A stretch of DNA of 64,000 nucleotides from Bacteroidales bacterium (GTDB taxonomy: Bacteria > Bacteroidota > Bacteroidia > Bacteroidales > VadinHA17): contig JARGFQ010000002.1 of NCBI GenBank assembly GCA_029210565.1, positions 283,936 to 347,935 on the forward strand, written 5' to 3'. Positions 35,891-43,974 of this stretch are shown here, in pieces; position 1 is the stretch's first letter, and the number at the start of each line of letters is the position of its first letter. Below the pieces are notes generated by a model, which saw only the letters and a list, made by a program, of their open reading frames with translations, did no database searches and was not told the DNA's origin. Both the position numbers and the translations under genes were made by a program.

Positions 35891-37123
35891 ATGAAAGAGA
35901 ATTTGAAACTGCTGGCATTGCTCTTCCTTCTGACACCGCTGCTTCTGATGCAGTCGTGTAGCAAAGAGGAGGGGCCTGATCCGTTTGAAGACAATACCTG
36001 GCTGGTCTCAAGCAAGCTGGAGAAGATGAGAACCAAAGAGAACATGGTCACCCTGGCCACCTTTGGCGCAATTTTGTATCCTGAACTTGCCGGAATGATT
36101 GAAGAAATAGAGAGCGGAGTGAACGTATACAGTATCACATACAATACCACTTTCCTCGGAGAGAAGAAAATTGCCTCCGGACTGGTCATAATACCCTCGG
36201 CGCCGGGAGACTATCCCGTGCTCTCTTTTCAGAATGGGACCAACACCCTGCATTCCAATGCACCCACGGCTGATCCGGACTACCAGCCCTACCAGTTGCT
36301 GCAGTTCACGGCATCCACCGGGTATGTTGTGGTCATATCTGATTACCTCGGTTTTGGCGCCAGCGATGATATGGCACACCCTTACCTTCACAAGGAATCG
36401 ACTGTTCAGACCCTTGTCGATATGCTCTATGCCGTGGGCGAATTCGACGAAGATGTGGCAAAGGATATTAATGTTAACGGAGATCACTACCTGATGGGTT
36501 ACTCACAGGGAGGATGGGCAACACTTGCCCTGCTCGAGGCCCTGGACAAGGATTACGCTGCCGATTTCACAGTGAGGGCTGCTGCCTGCGGGGCCGGACC
36601 GTATGATATGAGCTTTTTCAACGATTATGTACTGGGGTTGACGGAATACCCGATGCCGGTCTTCCTCTGCTATATTGCCAACGCTTACAGTGAGTACGGT
36701 GTCTATTCCAGTTCCCTGTCAGACCTTTTCAATGATCCCTATGCGGAACGCATACCGGGACTGTACGACGGACTCCATTCCTCAGAACAGATAAATGGCC
36801 AGTTGACGGTTAACATCTCCGGGCTGTTCCGGCCTGAATATGTAACCGGGCATGCCAGCGCACCAGAATACCAGGATGTGCGCGAGGCCCTTGCTGCCAA
36901 CAGCATTGAAGGGTGGAACAGTGAAATTCCCATCCTCTTTATGCACGGTACGGCTGACACCTACGTCATACCGGCGCTGTCGGAAAGGATGCGTGATGCC
37001 ATGACTGCCGCCGGAAGCAGTCCACTTACATGCACCTACCTGCCAATGCAGGGTTATGATCATTCGGGCGGCATCTATCCTGCCGGAGTTGCGGGACTGG
37101 AGTTTTTCAGCATTAACAGGTAA
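35891..37123 (+). CDS. secreted alpha/beta-hydrolase (lipase-like) lipoprotein
   Basis: The protein has 410 residues from the ATG at 35891, which begins a signal peptide ending LLMQSC (acylated Cys near 22). Upstream codons would read through a repeat. The hydrolase core has the oxyanion-region LSFQNGTN, DYLGFGASDDMAHPYLHKEST and the nucleophile elbow GYSQGGWATLALLEAL (Ser at about 207). The late GTADTYVIPALSERM supplies the Asp, and a C-terminal GYDHSGG the His. It resembles the secretory-lipase and prolyl-aminopeptidase-like family of Bacteroidota. The substrate is not known. The rRNA methyltransferase gene begins 6 bp after its stop. Confidence 0.8.
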   Translation: MKENLKLLALLFLLTPLLLMQSCSKEEGPDPFEDNTWLVSSKLEKMRTKENMVTLATFGAILYPELAGMIEEIESGVNVYSITYNTTFLGEKKIASGLVIIPSAPGDYPVLSFQNGTNTLHSNAPTADPDYQPYQLLQFTASTGYVVVISDYLGFGASDDMAHPYLHKESTVQTLVDMLYAVGEFDEDVAKDINVNGDHYLMGYSQGGWATLALLEALDKDYAADFTVRAAACGAGPYDMSFFNDYVLGLTEYPMPVFLCYIANAYSEYGVYSSSLSDLFNDPYAERIPGLYDGLHSSEQINGQLTVNISGLFRPEYVTGHASAPEYQDVREALAANSIEGWNSEIPILFMHGTADTYVIPALSERMRDAMTAAGSSPLTCTYLPMQGYDHSGGIYPAGVAGLEFFSINR

Positions 37124-37129
37124 TAAAGG

Positions 37130-38542
37130 GTGGGACGGAAGAAGCAGCTGCCGATACTGAGGGGAGTTACTGTCACGGACATCGGGTCGGAGGGCAATGC
37201 TATCGCGAAGGTAGATGAGATGGTGCTCTTCGTGCCGGGGATGATCCCGGGTGATGTGGTTGACGTGCGCGTCACGAAAAAGAAGAAAAGGTATATGGAG
37301 GGGGTGGCTGTGGCTGTTACCTCTCCGTCACCCGACAGAATCACCCCGCCATGCTCTCACTTCGGTGTGTGCGGCGGATGCCGGTGGCAGCACCTGCCCT
37401 ATGAGAAACAGCTTCACTATAAAGAGCAGCAGGTGAGGGACAATCTTACCCGCATAGGCCATACGACCATTCCTTTGGTTGATCCGATCATAGGTTCTGA
37501 GAAGATCTACGACTACCGCAACAAACTGGAATTTACCTTTTCGGACAAACGCTGGCTGACGCGCGAGGAGGTGGCTTCGGGAGCAGAGCTCGGCAAGAGG
37601 CCTGCCCTGGGATTTCACATCCCGGGTATCTTTGACAAGGCGATTGATATAGAGGAGTGCCTTCTGATGGGCGGGCCGACTGATGACATCAGGAACGAGG
37701 CCAGAAGGTATGCTGTTGAACGGAAGCTGCCCTTCTACGATTTCAGGGAGCACAGCGGCTTCCTCCGCAACATGATTGTCAGAAGGACGGCCGGCGGCGA
37801 GGTGATGGTGGTGCTGGTGACAACAGACAGCCACGGTGAGGAGAGGGAGAAAATGCTGAGGCACCTTGCGGAGCGTTTTCCTGAGATAACATCACTATAC
37901 TATATTATAAACACCAAGAAAAACGACAGCATCTCGGACCTCACGGCTGTGTTGCATGCCGGAAGCGGCTTCATCACCGAGGAGATGGAGGGCCTCCGGT
38001 TCAGGATTGGACCGAAGTCGTTTTACCAGACCAATAGCAGCCAGGCGATCCGGCTATACAGGCTCGTCAGGGAGATGGCGCAGCTGACCGGCAGTGATAT
38101 TGTATACGATCTATATACAGGCACGGGTACCATAGCCTGTTACCTGGCATCAGGTGCGGGCAGGGTTACCGGTATAGAGTACATCGAAGAGGCAGTCGCC
38201 GACGCGCGGGTCAATGCCCGGGAGAATGAGATTGGTAACGCCTACTTTATAGCGGGTGACATCAAGGATACTTTCAACGACTCTCTCTTCAGTGAGCGGG
38301 GCCGGCCCGATGTGATCATCACCGACCCTCCCCGCGCGGGGATGCATGGCGACGTCACCGCCGCGATGCTGCGGTCGGGTGCGGAGAGGATAGTATATGT
38401 AAGCTGCAATCCTGCCACCCAGGCCCGTGACATCGAAATACTCTCGGAGGGTTATGACGTTAAGCGTGTTGCCCCGGTAGACATGTTTCCGCACACATTC
38501 CATGTCGAGAACGTGGTGCTGCTGGAGAAAAAGGGGGCATAA
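37130..38542 (+). CDS. rlmD: 23S rRNA (uracil-5-)-methyltransferase RlmD-like (TrmA/RumA family)
   Basis: The 470-residue enzyme opens with a GTG. The N-terminal TRAM domain (VTVTDIGSEGNAIAKVDEMVLFVPGMIPGDVVDVRVTKKKKRY) and four cysteines for an iron-sulfur cluster (CSHFGVCGGCRWQHL plus EECLL) are followed by the SAM domain: YDLYTGTGTIACYLA, DPPRAGMHG and the catalytic Cys in YVSCNPATQARD. Such enzymes make m5U at 1939 or 747/1939 in 23S rRNA; the site here is inferred. The GTG start gives the full TRAM domain. Probable cotranscription with the lipase-like gene. Confidence 0.93.
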   Translation: MGRKKQLPILRGVTVTDIGSEGNAIAKVDEMVLFVPGMIPGDVVDVRVTKKKKRYMEGVAVAVTSPSPDRITPPCSHFGVCGGCRWQHLPYEKQLHYKEQQVRDNLTRIGHTTIPLVDPIIGSEKIYDYRNKLEFTFSDKRWLTREEVASGAELGKRPALGFHIPGIFDKAIDIEECLLMGGPTDDIRNEARRYAVERKLPFYDFREHSGFLRNMIVRRTAGGEVMVVLVTTDSHGEEREKMLRHLAERFPEITSLYYIINTKKNDSISDLTAVLHAGSGFITEEMEGLRFRIGPKSFYQTNSSQAIRLYRLVREMAQLTGSDIVYDLYTGTGTIACYLASGAGRVTGIEYIEEAVADARVNARENEIGNAYFIAGDIKDTFNDSLFSERGRPDVIITDPPRAGMHGDVTAAMLRSGAERIVYVSCNPATQARDIEILSEGYDVKRVAPVDMFPHTFHVENVVLLEKKGA

Positions 38543-38720
38543 TTATTGTATAGTATTCAATGATTTTATATTTTTGCAACCGCTGCACAGCGCTGTCCTG
38601 ATGGCAGCAGTAAGCAGCACTTTTTAGGGGAAGACGTTCTTTGCAGTGACATTTGAGAATCAGAGACGATCCGCCGGTTAGCGGATAAACTGCCTCGGAC
38701 GAAATGTTTCTTGAATTAAT
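38543..38720 (+). other. leader between rlmD and tRNA-Ser
   Basis: The stretch holds the promoter at 38569-38576 and a small ATCCGC...GCGGAT hairpin at about 38669-38687. No coding sequence was recognised. It is probably the 5' leader of the tRNA precursor. Confidence 0.4.
38546..38576 (+). promoter_or_regulatory. promoter for tRNA-Ser (TTG, 20 bp, TATTTTTG)
   Basis: TATTTTTG at 38569-38576 matches TAnnTTTG, and TTG at 38546-38548 lies 20 bp upstream, the spacing expected for the phylum's primary sigma factor. The tRNA starts 145 bp further on, so a long leader would have to be trimmed. Confidence 0.5.
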
Positions 38721-38809
<89 letters not shown>

Positions 38810-38819
38810 ACGGCACTGC

Positions 38820-38857
38820 AGGCCGGGCCGCATGATTGCGGCCCGGCCTCTGTTTTT
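38820..38857 (+). terminator. intrinsic terminator after tRNA-Ser
   Basis: AGGCCGGGCCGC and GCGGCCCGGCCT form a perfect 12-bp stem around a 6-nt loop, followed by CTGTTTTT. Confidence 0.9.
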
Positions 38858-39260
38858 ATGAAGACGACGAATGAGCTTGCTCTTGAGGAGGAAGGCATAA
38901 AAACAGAAACCATGCGCCTCTGGCGCATGCCTGCTGTGCCGGAGCAGGTTCTCCTCCATGGGATCACCGCAGGTAATCCCCGCTTCCTGTTATAAACATG
39001 CCAGCTCATGAGGGTGTGATTTGGTCTGCAGGTTCTTCCCCCGGAGATCATTATCGCAGGGCACAATCCCGGCAGCCTGAACTGAGCCACACTCAGCCTA
39101 TCATAAAGTAAAAATAGCCTACCCTGCCTCATCAAGCATCTGAATGCAGAGCCGCCACCTGATCCCCCGTATTAATGCACCAGTCAATGATATTATAAAG
39201 TAGAATCATATATTTCCTAAAAAAATACCGGCATAAAAATTTTTATAACAGAAAAAATCT
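38858..39260. other. intergenic region without recognised gene
   Basis: About 400 bp lie between the tRNA-Ser terminator and the promoter of the helical lipoprotein gene. Open frames here are short, lack family features and partly run into the tRNA. The last 80 bp are A+T-rich, as expected for a promoter region. Nothing else was seen. Confidence 0.4.
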
Positions 39261-39268
39261 TAACTTTG
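39261..39268 (+). promoter_or_regulatory. -7 box for the helical lipoprotein gene (TAACTTTG)
   Basis: TAACTTTG matches TAnnTTTG, 66 bp before the ATG at 39334. The upstream 80 bp are very A+T-rich, which fits a strong promoter. Confidence 0.55.
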
Positions 39269-39333
39269 GGGCGTTTTTACGACCTGCGAACAGACAGTTT
39301 TTTAACATATAACAGAACCAAATTTTAACAGAA

Positions 39334-39936
39334 ATGAAAAACAGATTCTTTTTAATTATTGCTACAGTTTTTGCTGCAGCTATCATCACCAGCTGCGCTA
39401 AAGTTCCCCAGGAAGCCCTCGATGCTGCATCAGCAGCCCTCGAACAGGCCAAAACGGTTCAGACAGATGTCTATTTCCCCGTTGAATTTGCTGCACTGAA
39501 CGACTCACTTGCAGTCATGCTCCAGAACATCGAGACCGAGAAGTCAAAGTCGGCAAAGGATTTCAAAGCTATCAAGGAAAATGCGGATGCTATTGCTGCC
39601 AAGGCTGCCGAGCTCGTCGGAGGTGTTGAAGCCAAGAAGGCTGAAGTAAAGGCCGAAGCTGAGACCATGATGACAGATGTTACTGCCCTTGTGGATGAAG
39701 CAAAAGCGCTGATCCTCAAGGCTCCCAAAGGCAAGGGAGGCGCTGCTGCTCTTGCAGAGATAAAGGATGAACTCGGAGTCATCGAAGCTTCTCTCGCTGA
39801 GACACAGGCACAGTTTGCCGCAGAAGATGCCAATTATATGGCAGTGGTTGACAAGCTTAAGGCTGCTAAGGAAGGCCTCTCAGGACTTATTGAAGAACTG
39901 AAGGAAGCTATCACCAAGGCAGGCATCAAACTGTAA
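39334..39936 (+). CDS. small helical lipoprotein with DUF4398-like module
   Basis: The protein has 200 residues. The signal peptide ends IITSC (Cys at about 21), so the mature protein is lipid-anchored. The rest is almost entirely Ala/Glu/Lys-rich helix. Residues about 24-55 (PQEALDAASAALEQAK, DVYFPVEFAALNDSLAVML) resemble DUF4398 and match the N-terminal module of the L,D-transpeptidase encoded next (PQQEVERARAAIAAAR, EVYSPRSFREARNSYDSAM). Together with its own strong promoter and terminator, this suggests an abundant envelope lipoprotein with a link to peptidoglycan, somewhat like Lpp in role. That role is inferred; no Lys-terminal attachment motif is present (it ends AGIKL). Confidence 0.75.
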   Translation: MKNRFFLIIATVFAAAIITSCAKVPQEALDAASAALEQAKTVQTDVYFPVEFAALNDSLAVMLQNIETEKSKSAKDFKAIKENADAIAAKAAELVGGVEAKKAEVKAEAETMMTDVTALVDEAKALILKAPKGKGGAAALAEIKDELGVIEASLAETQAQFAAEDANYMAVVDKLKAAKEGLSGLIEELKEAITKAGIKL

Positions 39937-39960
39937 CAAGACCTCCAGGATAAGACAGAG

Positions 39961-39990
39961 ATCCCCGGGCCTGGTCCCGGGGATTTTTTT
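39961..39990 (+). terminator. intrinsic terminator after the helical lipoprotein gene
   Basis: ATCCCCGGG and CCCGGGGAT form a perfect 9-bp stem around CCTGGT, followed directly by a run of seven T. The next gene begins 12 bp later, so some read-through may feed it. Confidence 0.9.
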
Positions 39991-40001
39991 AACTTGCCTT
40001 C

Positions 40002-41123
40002 ATGAAAAAAAGATCCCTTCTCGGTATGTTTTTTTACCTGGCAGTGGCGGCAGCAGTGATATACCTGGCTGTACTACTGTTTCGGGCTATGATACCCGAG
40101 GCACCACAGCAGGAGGTGGAGCGGGCACGGGCTGCCATTGCTGCAGCCAGGGATCGGGAGGCTGAGGTCTATTCGCCACGAAGCTTCAGGGAGGCGCGTA
40201 ACAGTTATGACTCCGCTATGACTGAGTGGCAGAGGGAGAATGAACGATTTATTCTCCTCCGTGATTACAACCTTGTGATCTCTTATGCATCTACGGCTGA
40301 AAAGAAGGCCGGGGAGGCACTGCGCTCAACCATAACCAGGTCAGGTAACCTGAAGACTACCCTCGGCATCGAAATCAGTCGGATGAAGAAGGAGATGGCA
40401 TCGTTTGAGAAGTTTTTTATGTCGGTTCCCCTTCCCGATAATGTGAAGAAGAAGCATGCAAGGGGCAAGCTGCTGCTCAGGGAGGCGGAGGTAGACCTGC
40501 AGAATGAGCGCTTTGTCAACGGCCATATACGTATCACTGAGGCAAAGGAGTATATCACAGGTGCCTATAATCTTGCACGCGACAAGCTGGAAGCATATTA
40601 TTCCGGGTATCACGACTGGCAGGAGTGGGCCGCATCAACCGTCGAGGAGAGCCGCAGGAAAAAATCATACGCGATCATCGTTGAAAAAATACCTCCTCTT
40701 TGCCATCTTTACCAGGGAGGGAAAAAGAAATATACCTTTGAAGCGGAGTTCGGAAGGAACTGGATGGGCGATAAGATGAGCAGCGGTGACCTTGCTACTC
40801 CGGAAGGGAAGTACATGGTCACCAAAAAGCTTTCCGGTCGCTCAACGAAGTATCACAAGGCGCTGATGATCAACTATCCGAACAAGCTGGATATCCAGGA
40901 GTTCAATGAAAGGATCAGGACCGGACAGCTTCCTCCGCATGCCCGCATTGGTGACATGATAGAGATACACGGTGAGGGAGGCAAGGGAGTACACTGGACG
41001 GAGGGGTGCGTGGCTCTCAGGAATGCTGACATGGACCTGGTGTTCAAATATGCCTCCAACGGAACGCCGGTTACCATTATCGGCTCCTCACTGACGCTGG
41101 AAGAATTTTATGAAACGAGATGA
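40002..41123 (+). CDS. membrane-anchored L,D-transpeptidase with helical N-terminal module
   Basis: The protein has 373 residues. A single N-terminal membrane helix is at about 8-30. A helical DUF4398-like region (about 35-205) follows, and then a YkuD catalytic domain (about 220-365) with His323 in MIEIHGEGG and Cys336 in WTEGCVALRN. YkuD enzymes join peptidoglycan stems in 3-3 links, or attach proteins to peptidoglycan, using the catalytic Cys. The helical module is related to the lipoprotein encoded just upstream, so the enzyme may recognise or modify that lipoprotein. Its stop overlaps the next start (ATGA). Confidence 0.9.
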   Translation: MKKRSLLGMFFYLAVAAAVIYLAVLLFRAMIPEAPQQEVERARAAIAAARDREAEVYSPRSFREARNSYDSAMTEWQRENERFILLRDYNLVISYASTAEKKAGEALRSTITRSGNLKTTLGIEISRMKKEMASFEKFFMSVPLPDNVKKKHARGKLLLREAEVDLQNERFVNGHIRITEAKEYITGAYNLARDKLEAYYSGYHDWQEWAASTVEESRRKKSYAIIVEKIPPLCHLYQGGKKKYTFEAEFGRNWMGDKMSSGDLATPEGKYMVTKKLSGRSTKYHKALMINYPNKLDIQEFNERIRTGQLPPHARIGDMIEIHGEGGKGVHWTEGCVALRNADMDLVFKYASNGTPVTIIGSSLTLEEFYETR

Positions 41124-41896
41124 CGACATTCGACCCTGAGGAAAATACGGAACAGGAAGCCACGGGCAGAGTCTCACCGGCAAAAAGATACCTTGACATT
41201 GTCCGCCGGTATTTTCTGTCGCATCCGCGTGCAGGGAAAGCACTGAGAATCATTGCTGTTATCGCGGTAGTCCTTATTGCTCTTGCCCTGCCTCTCTACC
41301 TGGCTCCTACGCTCCAGCATACATGGGGCAGAGATAGCAGCGACTGCAAAGCTGATTCCACACTTCTGGATGATCGTTCGATAAGGAGGAAGATCGCCAC
41401 AACACGCTCTGAGATCACCAGGCTTGAACGGCGACTTGCATCTTACATTCCCACTCAGAACTATCTCGTCATCAATACGGTTGACAACCGCTTCTTCCTC
41501 TACCGTTATCGCAAGCTTGTACGTGAAGGCTACTGTTCGTCAGGTAGTTATACACTTCTGAGGACTGAAGACGGAGAGAAGGAGTGGATATTCAAGACCC
41601 CTCGCGGCAGGTTCTCCATCCAGGGCAAGATCACCCATCCTGTATGGCGAAAGCCCGACTGGGCGTTTGTGGAGGAGGGACTCCCCATCCCTGGTCCGGG
41701 CGATCCTTCCAGGTATGAGTCCGGAGTGCTCGGCGACTATGCCATGAGCCTGGGCGACGGCTACCTGATACACGGAACCCTCTATAAGAGACAACTGGGC
41801 ATGCCGGTGACACACGGATGCATCAGGCTAAATGATGATGACCTGGAGGCTGTGTTCAGAGCCCTCAGTGTAGGCTCAAAAGTATACATCTACTGA
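41120..41896 (+). CDS. membrane-anchored L,D-transpeptidase
   Basis: The protein has 258 residues. A cytoplasmic tail of about 40 residues precedes a membrane helix (about 42-64). A short coiled linker (IRRKIATTRSEITRLERRL) leads to the YkuD domain at about 113-258. The active site is His218 in GYLIHGT, His232 and Cys234 in VTHGCIRL. This is a leaner relative of the preceding enzyme, without its helical module. The two overlap by 4 bp and must be translated together. Having two enzymes in one operon suggests different substrates or steps. Confidence 0.92.
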   Translation: MTTFDPEENTEQEATGRVSPAKRYLDIVRRYFLSHPRAGKALRIIAVIAVVLIALALPLYLAPTLQHTWGRDSSDCKADSTLLDDRSIRRKIATTRSEITRLERRLASYIPTQNYLVINTVDNRFFLYRYRKLVREGYCSSGSYTLLRTEDGEKEWIFKTPRGRFSIQGKITHPVWRKPDWAFVEEGLPIPGPGDPSRYESGVLGDYAMSLGDGYLIHGTLYKRQLGMPVTHGCIRLNDDDLEAVFRALSVGSKVYIY

Positions 41897-41898
41897 AA

Positions 41899-42690
41899 AT
41901 GCCATCGGAAATGAATAGGGAAAGGTACAGGGGTTACATCATTGCAGGGACAGCGTTCCTGGTTTTCCTGATCTTTTATCTTGCCAGTGCGGTCTCATCG
42001 GTTAATAATGCCGTCAGGGCCTTTGACGAGTCATGGCAGGAATCAGCCGGACGGAACCAGAATGATACGACAGATGTCTGCGCTATCCCCGGTTACCTGG
42101 AGCTTGTCAGGGAGAAAGCCTTTCTGGGTGCCCAGGTGAAGATGGCTGCGTCAGATTCAATTGGAATGCTCATTAATGTCCGCGACAGCGTGATACAACT
42201 GCTCATTAAGGGCTTGCCGGTAAGAACCCTCAGGATAGAGGAGCATGATCTCTCACCTTTTTTCAGGCGCGTCAACCAGGAGGCACTCAGCGACATGCTC
42301 TCATCACCCCTCACCATCACCTCCATGGACGCCACTTTCAGGAAAGACCCTATAACCGTCAAGATCGCACCGAAGGACACATCGGAGGTAAGGGTCGATG
42401 CCAAACCCGATACCACTGACTTTGAGGCTGTCTTCTTCACACTGAACACCGACCGCAATATCAGGATATATTTTGAGCAGCTGGAGAACAAGAGGCTAGC
42501 AGACAGGTTCGCACGGTTCTTCTTTGACCTGAAGGACAAGATTATATATGCGGGCCGGTCTCTGAAGGCAATCGCGGTGATGGATAAACCTCCCGATGTG
42601 CCTTACATAAAGATATGGATACCCAAGGCTGAGGCCAAGATCATATACAGGGCAATTCCCCGTGAGGGAATGATTGTTCTCAGACAATAG
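41899..42690 (+). CDS. unknown membrane-anchored protein of the L,D-transpeptidase operon
   Basis: I do not recognise this 263-residue protein. It has one N-terminal membrane helix (YIIAGTAFLVFLIFYLASAVSS, about residues 11-32), and the rest is predicted to be periplasmic and mixed alpha/beta. Near the middle, DPITVKIAPKDTSEVRVDAKPDT looks like a beta-rich linker. No cysteine or YkuD motif is present. The start is 2 bp after the stop of the second transpeptidase, so it is surely part of the operon and may be a partner or inhibitor of these enzymes. Confidence 0.7.
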   Translation: MPSEMNRERYRGYIIAGTAFLVFLIFYLASAVSSVNNAVRAFDESWQESAGRNQNDTTDVCAIPGYLELVREKAFLGAQVKMAASDSIGMLINVRDSVIQLLIKGLPVRTLRIEEHDLSPFFRRVNQEALSDMLSSPLTITSMDATFRKDPITVKIAPKDTSEVRVDAKPDTTDFEAVFFTLNTDRNIRIYFEQLENKRLADRFARFFFDLKDKIIYAGRSLKAIAVMDKPPDVPYIKIWIPKAEAKIIYRAIPREGMIVLRQ

Positions 42691-42724
42691 TATGTCAGGT
42701 GCAGCTATCGAGCCCAAAAAAGTG

Positions 42725-42732
42725 TAATTTTG
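42725..42732 (+). promoter_or_regulatory. -7 box for tRNA-Lys (TAATTTTG)
   Basis: TAATTTTG matches TAnnTTTG and lies 14 bp before the mature 5' end of tRNA-Lys. No clear -33 TTTG was seen. Confidence 0.5.
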
Positions 42733-42746
42733 CACTACATTTTTCC

Positions 42747-42820
<74 letters not shown>

Positions 42821-42868
42821 TGAAAATCAAAGTGTTACAAGGTTAAATACTTGTGGCACTTTTTACTT

Positions 42869-42890
42869 GATACACTATTTGATACACAAA
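42869..42890 (+). repeat. 22-bp island-end repeat, left copy
   Basis: This 22-bp word contains TTTGATACACAAA and matches the right copy at 51153-51174 at 20 of 22 positions in the same orientation. It lies 48 bp inside the left attachment repeat. Such paired words fit recombinase arm-binding sites. Confidence 0.65.
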
Positions 42891-42988
42891 TGCTTTTAAT
42901 CGTAGATGAATAGACGACTTGGTTTTAGAAAATGTCACTGGCTGATTATCAGAAGCTGAACAATTTTTTGTCCGTGTTATAGGCCGAG

Positions 42989-43969
42989 TTATTTTAAAAT
43001 TCTCAAGGTATAATGGAATAGCTCTTTGAAAAAATCTTCCCTCTTCTTTGGCTCCTCTAGGATTTCAATTATGTCATAATAATTCTCAACCAATCTGTCT
43101 TTTTGTATTCTTTTCTTAAGTTCTGAAGTGTAAACTGCAGATAAGAAGATATTTTTACATTTAGGATTCATGCTAAGTGCGTGTTGAAATGACTTAGTAG
43201 CAGCACCATATCTCTCTAATGCCCCAGCAGGATCGATCCCCCCCTTTATTTCAATTATCGCAAGAAGTTCTTCTTTATTGACTTTATCCTTTCTTGAAAA
43301 TGAAATATCAGGTTCTGCGGAAAACCTCATAATTATATTTTCTATTAGATAGCTTGTAACTGGCAGGTCTTGAAGTTCATCAATTTCTTTTTTAGAAGGA
43401 GAGATGATCATGTCTTTAGACAATAACCAGTCAAACACCATATTTCTAATCCTGTCTTCTGCGAGGGAGCCAACTTTGTTCCTCATTACTCCATCTATTG
43501 TTATACCCAGCGTTGCTATAATTGTCCTTTTCCCATTTTCTAGTGTCCAGTCAAAAGAGCCTTTAATTATTGAACAAATAAAGGTATTGTACACCCTTGC
43601 CATTTTAAGTGCTTTGTCTTGTGACACTTTGGCTCGAATACTTCCTATCTCAATATTCTCAATGGAGCCAATGTATTCTTTTGCTGCTTTTATTGATAAT
43701 CCGGTTAAACATCTATAATATAGGCTGCTTGTTGGTTGTTCAACGATAACAGAAGGATGGCAAAAAACTAATTTTGGATCATATTTTCTAGTTTTAACAA
43801 TATAATCCCAGATGTCCTCATCAATCATTAAGTTGGATTTGGAATTCCAGTCAAGATTGATTTTCAGCTTTTCAAGGTTTTTGAATGCTTTTATGTCAAT
43901 CTTCTTCTGTAGAGAGGTTACTATAAGTAGGGACTTAATCTTTCTAAGGTTATCAGTGTAGCTATTCAT
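42989..43969 (-). CDS. PD-(D/E)XK type II restriction endonuclease (XcyI-like, tentative)
   Basis: The protein has 326 residues from the ATG at 43969; an ATG at 43999 inside the methyltransferase gene is possible. A nuclease active site is visible: EPDISFS (Asp221), then a spacer and AIIEIKGG (Glu240, Lys242), the PD-(D/E)XK pattern. The following GIDPAGALERYGAATKSFQHA recalls the XcyI-type family (CCCGGG cutters), but this is from memory and not tested. Gene order regulator-methylase-nuclease and the 5-bp gap to the methylase gene support a type II system. The coding sequence is A+T-rich compared with the chromosome. The recognition site is unknown. Confidence 0.8.
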   Translation of the reverse strand: MNSYTDNLRKIKSLLIVTSLQKKIDIKAFKNLEKLKINLDWNSKSNLMIDEDIWDYIVKTRKYDPKLVFCHPSVIVEQPTSSLYYRCLTGLSIKAAKEYIGSIENIEIGSIRAKVSQDKALKMARVYNTFICSIIKGSFDWTLENGKRTIIATLGITIDGVMRNKVGSLAEDRIRNMVFDWLLSKDMIISPSKKEIDELQDLPVTSYLIENIIMRFSAEPDISFSRKDKVNKEELLAIIEIKGGIDPAGALERYGAATKSFQHALSMNPKCKNIFLSAVYTSELKKRIQKDRLVENYYDIIEILEEPKKREDFFKELFHYTLRILK

Positions 43970-43974
43970 AGTAT

